DNA of 64,000 nt from Anaerotruncus sp. MC2020 (lineage in GTDB: Bacteria; Bacillota; Clostridia; Oscillospirales; Ruminococcaceae): the NCBI GenBank assembly GCA_000701945.1, contig JNKE01000016.1, positions 1 to 64,000 of the forward strand. The letters are read 5' to 3'. Shown here piece by piece: positions 51,303-60,475 of this stretch. A program made the translations under genes and the position numbers. The notes beneath the pieces are model-generated. The model saw only the letters and a program-made list of their open reading frames with translations, had not been told where the DNA came from and did no database searches. The stretch's first letter is position 1; every line of letters starts with the position of its first letter.

Positions 51303-51385
51303 TTGACAAACGCATACGGTTGTGTTAAACTGTACATAGACAGGTATATACAGATATATACACTCATATACAGTATAAACAGGAG
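51303..51385 (+). promoter_or_regulatory. GntR-operon promoter with operator-like repeats
   Basis: A perfect TTGACA (51303-51308) and TAAACT (51326-51331) are 17 bases apart. Downstream, between about 51340 and 51384, a TATATACAG-like sequence recurs four times at about 11-base steps (TATATACAG, TATATACAC, ATATACAG, TATAAACAG). This would place a repressor across the start site, so autoregulation by the encoded GntR protein is likely. Confidence 0.65.
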
Positions 51386-51391
51386 CGCTTC

Positions 51392-51763
51392 ATGAAAATT
51401 ATTATCAAAAACAGCTCTACTCTGCCGATTTACGAGCAGATAGAGGAACAGATCAAATCACAGATACTCGCGGGAAAGGTCACGGAGGACGAACAGCTCC
51501 CCTCGATACGCCAGCTCGCGCGGGACCTGAAAATCAGCGTCATCACGACGACGCGCGTCTACAACGACCTCGTCAGCGAGGGCTTCATCGTGTCGGTCGC
51601 AGGCAAGGGCTACTTTGTCGCGCCGCGCAATAACGAGCTCCTGCGCGAGCGTATGCTCTGCGAGATGGAGGAGGCTATAGAGCTGGTCGTAACCAACGGA
51701 CGCAACGCAGGGCTCTCCGACGAGGAGATAATCGCCGCAGTAAAACGATTTATGGAGGAATAA
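51392..51763 (+). CDS. GntR-family regulator (YtrA subfamily)
   Basis: The 123-residue protein has the winged-helix GntR head (about 8-75: LPIYEQIEEQIKSQILAGKV, LPSIRQLARDLKISVITTTRVYNDL) and only a short helical tail, as in YtrA regulators of ABC exporter operons. It probably represses this operon until an envelope stress or ligand releases it. AGGAG precedes the ATG. It lies 3 bases before the ATPase gene. The repeats at its promoter are candidate operators. Confidence 0.95.
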   Translation: MKIIIKNSSTLPIYEQIEEQIKSQILAGKVTEDEQLPSIRQLARDLKISVITTTRVYNDLVSEGFIVSVAGKGYFVAPRNNELLRERMLCEMEEAIELVVTNGRNAGLSDEEIIAAVKRFMEE

Positions 51764-51766
51764 GCT

Positions 51767-52651
51767 ATGGAGAACATTCTTGATATCAAGGGACTGAACA
51801 AGGCATACGAGGGCTTTGCGCTAAAGGACGTGACATTCTCGCTCCCAAAGGGCTATATCATGGGCTTTGTCGGACAGAACGGCTCGGGCAAGACTACGAC
51901 TATCCGCTCTATCCTCAACATGGCTAACATCGACAGCGGAAAAATAAGCATTTTCGGTCTTGACAGCGTGGAGAACGCCGTCGAGATAAAGGAGAGGCTC
52001 GGCGTCGTGTTCGACAGCCTCTACCTCGCTAACCACCTCAACATCAAGCAGATAGACAAGCAGCTCGCGCCGTTCTACAAGGACTGGAGCAGCGAGGAGT
52101 TCTTCCGCAGGATAAAGGCGTTCGGGCTCCCCGACAACAAAAAGGTCGGCGACTTCTCCAAGGGCATGAAGATGAAGCTCATGGTGGCGGTCGCGCTCTC
52201 GCACAAGGCGGAGCTGATGATACTCGACGAGCCTACGAGCGGTCTCGACCCCGTAGCGCGCGACGAGCTCCTCGACATACTCTCCGAGTACATCTCCGAC
52301 GACAGCAGGAGCGTCCTGTTCTCGACGCATATCACCTCCGATGTGGAACGTATCGCGGACTACATAACCGTCCTCCACGGCGGCAAGGTGTGGTTCACGG
52401 GCACCAAGGACGAGCTCCACGAGAAGTACCTCGTCCTGCGCGGCGCGGAGGAGGACATCTCCTCGTCGCTGAGGGAGAAGTGCATAGGCTTCCACGGCTA
52501 CAGGAACGGCTTCGACGCGCTCATCTCCGCCGACCTGCTCGACGAGATACCGCCCGAGCTCGAGACCGAAAAAGCGAGCATCGACGAGATACTCGTCTAC
52601 ATCGCAAAGGAGGACAGCCATGAAAAACGTTCTGAAAATGATGAGGTTTGA
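51767..52651 (+). CDS. ABC transporter ATPase
   Basis: The 294-residue protein has Walker A GQNGSGKTTT, a signature-type FSKGMKMKLMVAVAL, Walker B LMILDEPTSGLDP and an H-loop STH. This is the YtrB/EcsA-type layout used with ABC-2 permeases. It powers export or membrane signalling through the two permeases downstream. Its 3' end overlaps the next gene by 32 bases. Confidence 0.96.
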   Translation: MENILDIKGLNKAYEGFALKDVTFSLPKGYIMGFVGQNGSGKTTTIRSILNMANIDSGKISIFGLDSVENAVEIKERLGVVFDSLYLANHLNIKQIDKQLAPFYKDWSSEEFFRRIKAFGLPDNKKVGDFSKGMKMKLMVAVALSHKAELMILDEPTSGLDPVARDELLDILSEYISDDSRSVLFSTHITSDVERIADYITVLHGGKVWFTGTKDELHEKYLVLRGAEEDISSSLREKCIGFHGYRNGFDALISADLLDEIPPELETEKASIDEILVYIAKEDSHEKRSENDEV

Positions 52652-53348
52652 TTACTCGATAACCAAAGGAATAGGCGGAAAATACGCATTTTACTTCGCG
52701 ATAATCTTCACGGTGATGTGTCTGATAGGCTTTTTCCCTGCGGCACTCGGCTTTGTAGTTACACCGTTCGCACTGTACGCGCCGCTCGAGACTGTCCGCA
52801 AGGGCGACTTTATGAAGATATACGGACTTCTGCCCATGGAGCGCAGGTACGTCACAAAGGCGCTGTTCGCGGAGATAGCCTACCCGCAGATAATAGGCGG
52901 CATAGCCTGCGAACTGCTCCTGCTCGTGACAGGAGCGATAGGCAAGGCGCACCTGTACCCTGCATTCCTCCAGGAGAAGCTATATGACGACAACACGCAG
53001 CAGCTCATATCCACCCTCGGCATGAAATACAGCGACCTGTTCGTGCTTGCGGCACTCGCAACGGCGCTGATAACCATAATCGTGCTCTTCTTCTACATGA
53101 TACTGGAGATAAAGGGCGAGACCGTGGCGCTGGTGTGCTGTATGCCGTTCCTGATAGCCATTCTCGCGGCAGCGATAGGCTATATGCTCGCGAACGACAA
53201 CGGCGCTGTTCCGACGATAACGGATATGCTCCCCGCGAGCACGGTACTGCGCGTGCTTCTCATCATCGGCTCATTCGCGGCAATCATCGCGGCGGAGCAG
53301 CTCATCGGCAGCTTCACCGTCAAGGCGACCGCAAAGAAAGAGATTTAA
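52620..53348 (+). CDS. ABC-2 type permease 1
   Basis: The 242-residue protein has about six hydrophobic helices and a KGDFMKIYGLLPMERRYVTKALF stretch (ABC-2 permease pattern: KNDWxxxxxxLPxxRxxxVxxK, here in degenerate form). It shares the MKNxLxxMRxD start with the next permease, which suggests duplication. It starts 32 bases inside the ATPase gene. Confidence 0.87.
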   Translation: MKNVLKMMRFDYSITKGIGGKYAFYFAIIFTVMCLIGFFPAALGFVVTPFALYAPLETVRKGDFMKIYGLLPMERRYVTKALFAEIAYPQIIGGIACELLLLVTGAIGKAHLYPAFLQEKLYDDNTQQLISTLGMKYSDLFVLAALATALITIIVLFFYMILEIKGETVALVCCMPFLIAILAAAIGYMLANDNGAVPTITDMLPASTVLRVLLIIGSFAAIIAAEQLIGSFTVKATAKKEI

Positions 53349-53360
53349 GGGGTGACAGCA

Positions 53361-54131
53361 ATGAAAAATATCCTCAATATAATGCGGCTCGACCTCACCG
53401 CCATGCGCGCGAAGAGGTTCAGCCTCGGCAAGGCGTTCCTGATAATGTTCGTGCTCTCGCTCGTCCTCGGAGTGCTCTTTCCGCCGCTGATAATCGCCTT
53501 TCTGTTCGCACTCTCCCTCACGGCAGTTCCCGCTTTCATCGACATCGAGGACAAAAACGGCGGCGAGATGACCTTTGCCGTCCTCCCCGTGACAAGGAAG
53601 CAGAACGTCATCGCGAGGTACGGGCTCATCACGATAGTGCAGACCGTAACAGGCGCGGTGTCCTTCATCGTGCTGAAAATCGCGCAGATACTCGATATTT
53701 CGGGAATGTTCAGAGTCACGAGCGAGCTGAACAGCTCGCTCTCGGATGTGCTTGATCTCAAGATAAACGACTACGGCATTTTCGCGCTGATAGTGTGCCT
53801 CACGCTCGCATACGGGCTGTTTTACTCGGCATTGCAGCTCGGCGGCTACTTCAAGCGCGGCAAGGGCAGTACAAAAAAGTCCACCGCAAGAGGAGTGTTC
53901 ATACTCGTGCTCGTATATGTCGCTGTAGCGGCTGTATTCATCATCGAGGCGTCCTCGCTGAACGTGCAGATACTGCACAGCGCTCTGATGGTGCTCGCAA
54001 CGCTGTTCACCGCCCTGTCTGCGCCATTCAACGGCGCTCTGCTCTGCATTTTCGCGCTCGGCTGCGCTTACGGCTTCGTTTTCTACAAGGCTGCGTGCTC
54101 GGTCATCGACTACGAGTCGCGCGAGCTGTAA
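53361..54131 (+). CDS. ABC-2 type permease 2
   Basis: The 256-residue protein has about six hydrophobic helices and the FAVLPVTRKQNVIARYGL segment that matches the same ABC-2 coupling loop as in permease 1. AGGGGTG precedes the ATG at 53361; a GTG at 53352 overlaps it and is less likely. It probably forms a heterodimer with permease 1. Substrate is unknown. Confidence 0.87.
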   Translation: MKNILNIMRLDLTAMRAKRFSLGKAFLIMFVLSLVLGVLFPPLIIAFLFALSLTAVPAFIDIEDKNGGEMTFAVLPVTRKQNVIARYGLITIVQTVTGAVSFIVLKIAQILDISGMFRVTSELNSSLSDVLDLKINDYGIFALIVCLTLAYGLFYSALQLGGYFKRGKGSTKKSTARGVFILVLVYVAVAAVFIIEASSLNVQILHSALMVLATLFTALSAPFNGALLCIFALGCAYGFVFYKAACSVIDYESREL

Positions 54132-54145
54132 GGAGGTGCGGAAAT

Positions 54146-56002
54146 ATGAAAAATACGCTTAAACGGTGCATTTCCGCGCTCCTTGCGGCGGGAACGCTGC
54201 TCGCGCTCGCGGCTCCGACGGCTATGGCTGAGGACGAGCGCAGAACTCCCTCGGGCATTAAGTTCGCGGACTTGGAGAAGAAGTTCGACGACGAGTTCAA
54301 CTTCGACAAATATGCCACTGACCCCGTCGAATACTACGCGGGATTCGAGGCTGTCGTGTTCTGCGGCGACGAGATAGTCTACGAGGGCTACTTCGGCGAG
54401 ACCGACCGCGAGAGGCATATTCCCTGCGGCGAGGACTCCGTCTTCGAGTGGGGCAGCATATCCAAGACCATGACATGGGTCAGCGCGATGCAGCTTTGGG
54501 AGCAGGGCAGGCTCGACCTCGACGCCGACATCAGGGACTACCTCCCCGACGGATTCCTCCGGTACCTCCGCTACGACGAACCCATTACCATGCAGAACCT
54601 TATGGACCACACGGGCGGCTGGTGCGAGACCACATACAATATCTCTACCACCGACAGCAGCAAGCTCACAACGCTCGCGGAGGCTTTGCAGGAGACCGAG
54701 CCTGCGCAGGTCAACCGCCCTGGCGAGGTCGTCTCCTACTCCAACTGGGGAGCGGCTCTCGCGGCGTATGTCGTTGAGTGCGTGAGCGGCATGGACTATG
54801 CCGACTACGTCCACGAGAACATCTTCGACAGGCTCGGCATGGAGCACACCTCCATAGCCGCCGATTTCAGCGACAACGAGTGGGTGCGCGAACAGCGCGA
54901 TAATCTCTGCTCGTACACGTTCAACGTCCTGCCGCCGAAGTACAAGAGCGACGGCAAGCGCATCTCCTACATCAAGCTCTACCCCTGCGGCTCTGCGGCG
55001 GGAACAATCCGCGACCTCGCGACCTACGCGCAGGCATTCGTCAGCGATGACGCTCCCCTCTTCGAGCACAGGGAGACGCAGGAGAAGCTGTTCTCGGGCT
55101 CGCTGTTCTACGGCAATACCGATATCCCGTTGTCGAGCTATGGCTTCGGCGTCACCGAGTACAAGGTGCGCACCTTCGGTCACGACGGCGCGACGGTAGC
55201 CTGCCGCTCGAATATGATATTCGACCGCGAGTCCAAGGTAGGAATGGTAACGCTCACCAACGAGACCTCGACCAACCTCGTCATAGAGGGTATCCCGAAG
55301 ATGATATTCGGCTCATGCGACCTCGAAAAATACTCCGACGGCAGCAGCGAGGAGCGCAGCTTTGACGGCTATTACCTCATATCGCGCTCCAACCGCGGCG
55401 GACTGCTCAGATTCACAAGCTGTCTCACCCCCGTTTGCGCCGACCGTCAGCCCGACCTCGTCCGCGTGAACGACGGCTTGTACACAATAGGCGGCGAGCT
55501 TATGCTCGGCGAGGGCAGACGCTCCGACGGCAGGGAGAGCTTCATGCTCGGAGCTATGGAGATAGACAGGGACAAAGCCTACCCTGCGGAGATATCCCTC
55601 CTCGCGCTGTATTTCATCATCGCTATCGGCTCGGTGTTCGTGCTGATGTACAAGGTCAAGGCGGCGCGCAGAGGCAGATACAGCCTGACAGCAGTCGGCG
55701 CGGCGCAGACTGCGGGACAGCTCATCAAGCTCATATCCGCGGCGGCAGCGATAGTGCTGATAGCCTACGTCGGCAGGGAGGCATCCTACGGCGTACCTAA
55801 GGCAGTCGGCGTGGTAGACGGTATCGTCAACCTCGTCTGCATAGCGGTCTGCGCAGGAGCGGCAACAGCCTCGCTCATAGGCATCGTCTCCAAGAAATCC
55901 GACAAGTGGGCGAAGCTGCGCGGCGCAGTCAACATCGCAGCAAATGCGGCAGTCATAGCGGCTGTCCTGTACTTCGAGATGTACCGCTTCTGGGGCTGCT
56001 GA
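54146..56002 (+). CDS. Serine beta-lactamase-fold protein with C-terminal membrane part
   Basis: The 618-residue protein has a signal peptide (about 1-30), a class C beta-lactamase/D-Ala-D-Ala peptidase-like domain (about 60-380) and about three to four C-terminal helices (about 485-615). The active-site motifs are S104-I-S-K107, Y198-S-N and H346-D-G, so a working serine hydrolase is likely. It could be a peptidase, esterase or transferase acting on the outer face of the membrane. It lies 14 bases after permease 2, with AGGAGG before the ATG, so it belongs to the GntR/ABC operon. Confidence 0.9.
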   Translation: MKNTLKRCISALLAAGTLLALAAPTAMAEDERRTPSGIKFADLEKKFDDEFNFDKYATDPVEYYAGFEAVVFCGDEIVYEGYFGETDRERHIPCGEDSVFEWGSISKTMTWVSAMQLWEQGRLDLDADIRDYLPDGFLRYLRYDEPITMQNLMDHTGGWCETTYNISTTDSSKLTTLAEALQETEPAQVNRPGEVVSYSNWGAALAAYVVECVSGMDYADYVHENIFDRLGMEHTSIAADFSDNEWVREQRDNLCSYTFNVLPPKYKSDGKRISYIKLYPCGSAAGTIRDLATYAQAFVSDDAPLFEHRETQEKLFSGSLFYGNTDIPLSSYGFGVTEYKVRTFGHDGATVACRSNMIFDRESKVGMVTLTNETSTNLVIEGIPKMIFGSCDLEKYSDGSSEERSFDGYYLISRSNRGGLLRFTSCLTPVCADRQPDLVRVNDGLYTIGGELMLGEGRRSDGRESFMLGAMEIDRDKAYPAEISLLALYFIIAIGSVFVLMYKVKAARRGRYSLTAVGAAQTAGQLIKLISAAAAIVLIAYVGREASYGVPKAVGVVDGIVNLVCIAVCAGAATASLIGIVSKKSDKWAKLRGAVNIAANAAVIAAVLYFEMYRFWGC

Positions 56003-56049
56003 CGCCTGCCATTCTCCAAACAAAAATGCACTTGCATTACATCTGACCT

Positions 56050-56084
56050 TCAAAAACAGCCCGCGTGGCTGTTTTTGATTTTTC
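56050..56084 (+). terminator. Terminator after the GntR/ABC operon
   Basis: CAAAAACAGCC and GGCTGTTTTTG form a strong stem, followed by ATTTTTT. It lies about 48 bases after the stop codon and before sigG. Confidence 0.82.
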
Positions 56085-56172
56085 CATTGCTGAACGCTGC
56101 CAGCTTTTCCCAGTGATTACTTTCGCAGATACTGCCAATAATATTATCAAAACCTGCATGGGGAGATTTATT

Positions 56173-56949
56173 ATGGCATTCAACAAGGTAGTCATCTCGG
56201 GCATCAACACCTCCGAGCTCACAGTGCTGAAGGAATCAGAGAAAATGGCGCTCCTGCGCGAGATACGCGAGACAGGCAGCAAGGAGGCAAAGGACAAGCT
56301 CATCAAGGGCAACCTCCGCCTCGTGCTCAGCGTGATACAGCGCTTCACAGGCAGAGGCGAGGACGTCGACGACCTATTCCAGATAGGGGTAGTCGGACTG
56401 ATAAAGGCTATCAACAACTTCGACCTCAGCAAGGAGGTGCGCTTCTCGACGTACTGCGTGCCGATGATAACGGGCGAGCTCCGCAGACACCTCCGCGATT
56501 GCAGTCAGATAAAGGTCAGCCGCTCACTGCGCGACCTTGCGTACAAGGCGATACAGGCGAAGGAGCGGCTGATGCTGAAGAACCAGTGCGAGCCCACTAT
56601 CGAGCAGATAGCGCAGGAGATAGGCGAAAAGCGTGCGGACGTCGTCATCGCTCTCGAGAGCATAAGCGACCCTATCTCCCTCTACGAGCCAGTTTATTCC
56701 GACTCCGACGACACCATGTACATCATGGACCAGATAGGCGACAAGAACGACGTTGAGAGCTGGATGGACGAGCTCTCTATCCGCGACGCGATAAAGCAGC
56801 TCGGCGAGCGCGAGCGGAATATCCTGTACCTGCGCTTTCTCAAGGGGCGGACGCAGGTCGAGGTCGCGCGGGAGATAGGCATTTCTCAGGCGCAGGTATC
56901 CCGCCTCGAGAAGGGAGCTATCAGCCGTATCAAAAACAGCGTCGGCTGA
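56173..56949 (+). CDS. sigG: Sporulation sigma factor sigma-G
   Basis: The 258-residue protein has the sigma-G N-terminal signature VVISGINTSELTVLKESEK, then region 2 (LFQIGVVGLIKAINNFDLSK, RFSTYCVPMITGELRRHLRD), region 3 and the region 4 helix-turn-helix (TQVEVAREIGISQAQVSRLE). It directs late forespore transcription in Firmicutes. GGGGAG lies 8 bases before the ATG at 56173. It stands alone, not in the usual spoIIGA-sigE-sigG cluster. No clear sigma-F-type promoter was recognised upstream. Confidence 0.95.
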   Translation: MAFNKVVISGINTSELTVLKESEKMALLREIRETGSKEAKDKLIKGNLRLVLSVIQRFTGRGEDVDDLFQIGVVGLIKAINNFDLSKEVRFSTYCVPMITGELRRHLRDCSQIKVSRSLRDLAYKAIQAKERLMLKNQCEPTIEQIAQEIGEKRADVVIALESISDPISLYEPVYSDSDDTMYIMDQIGDKNDVESWMDELSIRDAIKQLGERERNILYLRFLKGRTQVEVAREIGISQAQVSRLEKGAISRIKNSVG

Positions 56950-57052
56950 ATCTTTAAGACTATTTTAAGAAAAGTATTGTATAATAATAAATTAAAGTAA
57001 AAACACACTATTATTCAACGCATACAATTCATTGCAAAGGAGTCAGATAATT

Positions 57053-58636
57053 ATGAACAATTTCAACGCAAAAAAGCTGCTTGCCGTGCTTTCATCGGCG
57101 GCTGTCCTCGCGGGAGCCATGCCCTTTATGACTACTGCGGTGCAGGCGGCAGATACAGCGGCGGAAAGCACGATGCTCGGCGACGTCAACAACGATAACA
57201 AGGTCTCCGTAGCGGACGCAGTTGCTATCCTCCAGTTTGTAGCCAATAAGGACAAGTTCAACCTCTCGGCGCAGGCTATCGACAATGCCGACGTATACAA
57301 CCGCGGCGACGGAGTCACAGCGCGCGACGCACTTGCTATCCAGCGCCTCGACGCAAAGGTCATATCCGCGCTGCCCGAGTCTGTCATGGAGTCCTCTGCG
57401 ACCACCACAGGCACGGCAGTGACTACTACCGCGACAACTACCGTTTCCGCACCTGCAACTACTACCACTTCTGCGACGACTGCGGTCACAACGACTGCCG
57501 CCTCGGCTTCGACTACAGTCACAACGTCGGAAACTACGCCTGTTGCTGACATCACGTACATACACCTCAGCGGTGATTCTGCGACAGTCACAGGCGAGCA
57601 CGCGACGGTCAGCGGCTCGGTCATTACCATTGACCATTCGGGCACTTATTATGTTGACGGCACGCTCAACGACGGACAGATAAACGTCAACATCGCGGAC
57701 GAGACCGCAGACGCGGAAACGGTCAAGATTTTCCTCAACGGAGCAAAGATAACGGGCAAGAGCGCTCCTGCGATATTCGTTACAAACGCCGAGAATACGT
57801 CGATAAACCTTGTTGACGGCACGGAAAACAGCCTCTCAGACGGCGATACTGCCTACGCGGGCGACAACCTCGGCAAGGCTGTCATCGATGCAAAGGACGA
57901 TATCACGATAAAGGGCGGCGAAAAGGGTACAGGCGTGCTCAACATCACCGCTAACACGCAGGACGGCATTTCCTGCAACAACGACGTCAAGTTCAACGGC
58001 GGAACAGTCAACATCACGACCCTCAACTCCACCGACAAGACCGATGCGGTCAAGGGTAAGACGTCAGTAACTGTCAAGGACGGCGTGCTCACGATAGACG
58101 CAGAGGGCGACGGTATCAAGTCGGGCAAGGGAGCTGTCGCCGTATCAGGCGGAAAGGTCTCGATAAAGGCAGGAAATGACGCAGTACAGGCGGCTGCGAC
58201 TATTGACATCAGCGGCGGCACTGTTATCGCGGGAGGCGACCGAGGCTTCACGGCGACCGAGGCTGTCAACATCACAGGCGGCGAGGTCTACGCTACAGCT
58301 ACCGACAATCAGGTCGACAAGGCTCTGCTTGCGGGCTCGACTCGCACTGTTGCCCTCCTCAACTGCATCGACGACTCCACAAACGAGAAGGACGGAATGT
58401 GGAAGAAGGCTAACACCCTGACTGCAAGCGGCAATAAGGATATCCAGTTCACGAAGAAGTACAAGTACGTGCTCATCAGCGAGTCAAAGATGAACGGCGC
58501 GAAGTCCTGCGGATTTACCAATGCTTCCACAGGCGCGGCTGTCACACACACCGACGGCAAGCAGACACAATTCCAGCTCGGAGGTGTAAGCGTATTTGAT
58601 AATGTTGACCCGAAGGGGATAGAAAGCTCGAAATAG
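57053..58636 (+). CDS. Secreted dockerin plus carbohydrate-binding beta-helix protein
   Basis: The 527-residue protein has a signal peptide (about 1-32), an N-terminal dockerin (about 40-110: LGDVNNDNKVSVADAVAIL, RGDGVTARDALAIQRLD), a Thr/Ala-rich linker (about 120-165) and a beta-helix domain of the Cthe_2159/DUF4353 type (about 170-470) with repeats such as VIDAKDDITIKGG and KGAVAVSGGKVSIKAGNDAVQ. Cthe_2159 relatives bind acidic plant polysaccharides. It should be carried to a scaffoldin. The dockerin closely matches that in the xylan enzyme. GGAG precedes the ATG at 57053. Confidence 0.9.
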   Translation: MNNFNAKKLLAVLSSAAVLAGAMPFMTTAVQAADTAAESTMLGDVNNDNKVSVADAVAILQFVANKDKFNLSAQAIDNADVYNRGDGVTARDALAIQRLDAKVISALPESVMESSATTTGTAVTTTATTTVSAPATTTTSATTAVTTTAASASTTVTTSETTPVADITYIHLSGDSATVTGEHATVSGSVITIDHSGTYYVDGTLNDGQINVNIADETADAETVKIFLNGAKITGKSAPAIFVTNAENTSINLVDGTENSLSDGDTAYAGDNLGKAVIDAKDDITIKGGEKGTGVLNITANTQDGISCNNDVKFNGGTVNITTLNSTDKTDAVKGKTSVTVKDGVLTIDAEGDGIKSGKGAVAVSGGKVSIKAGNDAVQAAATIDISGGTVIAGGDRGFTATEAVNITGGEVYATATDNQVDKALLAGSTRTVALLNCIDDSTNEKDGMWKKANTLTASGNKDIQFTKKYKYVLISESKMNGAKSCGFTNASTGAAVTHTDGKQTQFQLGGVSVFDNVDPKGIESSK

Positions 58637-58673
58637 ACCGAACAGTTTCAAACTGCAACGGCGTGATAAGCGC

Positions 58674-58717
58674 AAAACAGGAAGGCACTTCGTTTACGAG
58701 GCGTCTTCCTGTTTTTG
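58674..58717 (+). terminator. Terminator after the beta-helix protein
   Basis: AAAACAGGAAG and CTTCCTGTTTT form a perfect stem followed by TGTA. The inner loop has a second small stem. Confidence 0.82.
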
Positions 58718-58849
58718 TATTTGTAAATGAAGCCGATAAAAATGTGTATCTGAGACCGAGCATAAGGCGAACAATATCGCAGAATAATTCTGCGCAGTAT
58801 CACAAGCCGTTCTGAACAAAAAGTCTCCCACATGACCGCAATCGTTGAT

Positions 58850-58878
58850 TTGACAAACTCCCCTCCATATGATATAAT
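58850..58878 (+). promoter_or_regulatory. Promoter of the esterase lipoprotein
   Basis: A perfect TTGACA (58850-58855) and perfect TATAAT (58873-58878) are 17 bases apart. Confidence 0.9.
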
Positions 58879-58909
58879 GATAAAATATTCAAACAAAGGA
58901 GAAATGACA

Positions 58910-60454
58910 ATGAAAAAAATAATCGCACTACTCATGTCCCTGACCGTTATCGCGTCAGTGACCTCATGCAGCAAAAGTCCCGACACTGACAGCATAGCTC
59001 CGACAACACAGGCTCAGGAGCAAGAGCCGATAACGCTCACCAACAAGATGTCCGCGAACGAGCTGAGCCGCGCGGATAAGCACGCTCTCACGCTCCTCGA
59101 CGAGCCTGCGGAGGGCGAGCACAGAGTCGAGCTACAGCAGAAAAAAGTCCCGCTTGACGAGTACAAGGAGCAGTACCTCGAGCCCTACCGCGACCAGATG
59201 ACGGACGATGACTACCAGCGAGCTCTCGACTATCTGTCAGAAACAGAGGAAAAGGGCGAGACCGAGATAGTCGTCTCCGCTATGGTATTCATCGACGGCT
59301 GCTACTATATGGGATACGTCCCCGAGGAGGACTATGACGGCGGCGAGTTCACATATCAGGTCTCGCACCTGAGCGATGACTACGACGGCGTGAGCGAGCC
59401 CACCGAAGACGACATCATTTGGGAATGGAAGACAGCCGCAAATCCCGAGGAATACCTCGAGCAGTACCGCGCCGACCTTGAAAAAGATTATGAGCCCGCC
59501 GATCTCGACAGCATGGTCAGACAGGCAAGGATAGTGTTCGACGCGATCATGAACAAGACCTATGTGGAGGTACCCGACGGCACCTACGACCTCTTCAGCG
59601 AAACCAACGGGATGAACCCGTTATTCAGTGACCCTTTCGCCGACTACAGAAAGAACTGGGAATTCAGCCGCTCCGACGTTGAGGCGATAAAGGACAGCAT
59701 CGACGAGTACACCTTCTACGATGACGAGCTTGCGACTGGTTTCCTCGTGCACGTTGTTCTCCCGCCGAATTACGACAAGGATAAGACCTACCCCGTGTTC
59801 TTCCTCACCGACGCCGTATGGCGCTTCGGCAATACTCCCGCGCTCCGCAGGACTATGGAGAACGGCGAGGCGGCTGACGTACTGCTCGTGACGCTCGGCT
59901 ACGCCTACAAAATGGACGGCGCCGAGGAAGCCAACCGCTTCACTCACCTCGTCATCGAGCGCGACAAGCTCCTCGACTTCATCACCGACAACGTCATGCC
60001 CTACCTCGGCGAGCAGTACCATATCGACTATGCGGATTCCACGCTGTTCGGGCACTCCGACGGCGGCGTGTTCGCGCACAATGCGCTGTTCAAGTCCGAT
60101 AAATACGAGAATCAGCCCTTCGGCAGGTACATCATCGGCAGTCCCGCATTCTGGGGACTCTACGACGACAGCCTCGATCTCGGCGCTGAAGACTGCCTCA
60201 ATGACTACGGCTACTTCGACCGCAACGAGAAGCTGAACAAGTCCGTGTTCATCTGCGGCGGAGACAAGGAAGACCCCGACTATGAGGATATGTACCGCGG
60301 ACACGATACCACTCTCGAGGGCATATCAAAGCTGACCGAGCGGCTCGAGTCGCACGGCGCAGACGTGACAAGCAAGCTGTACGATTCGCACCACTACCAG
60401 TTCATTCCCGAGATGCTCCTCGAGTACCTCAGGACGACATATCCCTCAAAATAA
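58910..60454 (+). CDS. Lipoprotein esterase (Fes/CE1-like alpha/beta hydrolase)
   Basis: The 514-residue protein has a lipobox (SVTSC, cysteine near residue 20), an acidic N-terminal domain (about 40-240, unknown) and an esterase domain (about 255-510) of the Fes/IroE or CE1 group. The nucleophile is S383 in GHSDGG, with a late histidine in DSHHYQF. It could remove feruloyl or acetyl groups from xylan, or cleave another ester. GGAG lies 8 bases before the ATG at 58910; the ATG at 58904 is too close. A membrane protein gene follows within 21 bases. Confidence 0.87.
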   Translation: MKKIIALLMSLTVIASVTSCSKSPDTDSIAPTTQAQEQEPITLTNKMSANELSRADKHALTLLDEPAEGEHRVELQQKKVPLDEYKEQYLEPYRDQMTDDDYQRALDYLSETEEKGETEIVVSAMVFIDGCYYMGYVPEEDYDGGEFTYQVSHLSDDYDGVSEPTEDDIIWEWKTAANPEEYLEQYRADLEKDYEPADLDSMVRQARIVFDAIMNKTYVEVPDGTYDLFSETNGMNPLFSDPFADYRKNWEFSRSDVEAIKDSIDEYTFYDDELATGFLVHVVLPPNYDKDKTYPVFFLTDAVWRFGNTPALRRTMENGEAADVLLVTLGYAYKMDGAEEANRFTHLVIERDKLLDFITDNVMPYLGEQYHIDYADSTLFGHSDGGVFAHNALFKSDKYENQPFGRYIIGSPAFWGLYDDSLDLGAEDCLNDYGYFDRNEKLNKSVFICGGDKEDPDYEDMYRGHDTTLEGISKLTERLESHGADVTSKLYDSHHYQFIPEMLLEYLRTTYPSK

Positions 60455-60475
60455 ACACATAAGGAGAAAAGGACA

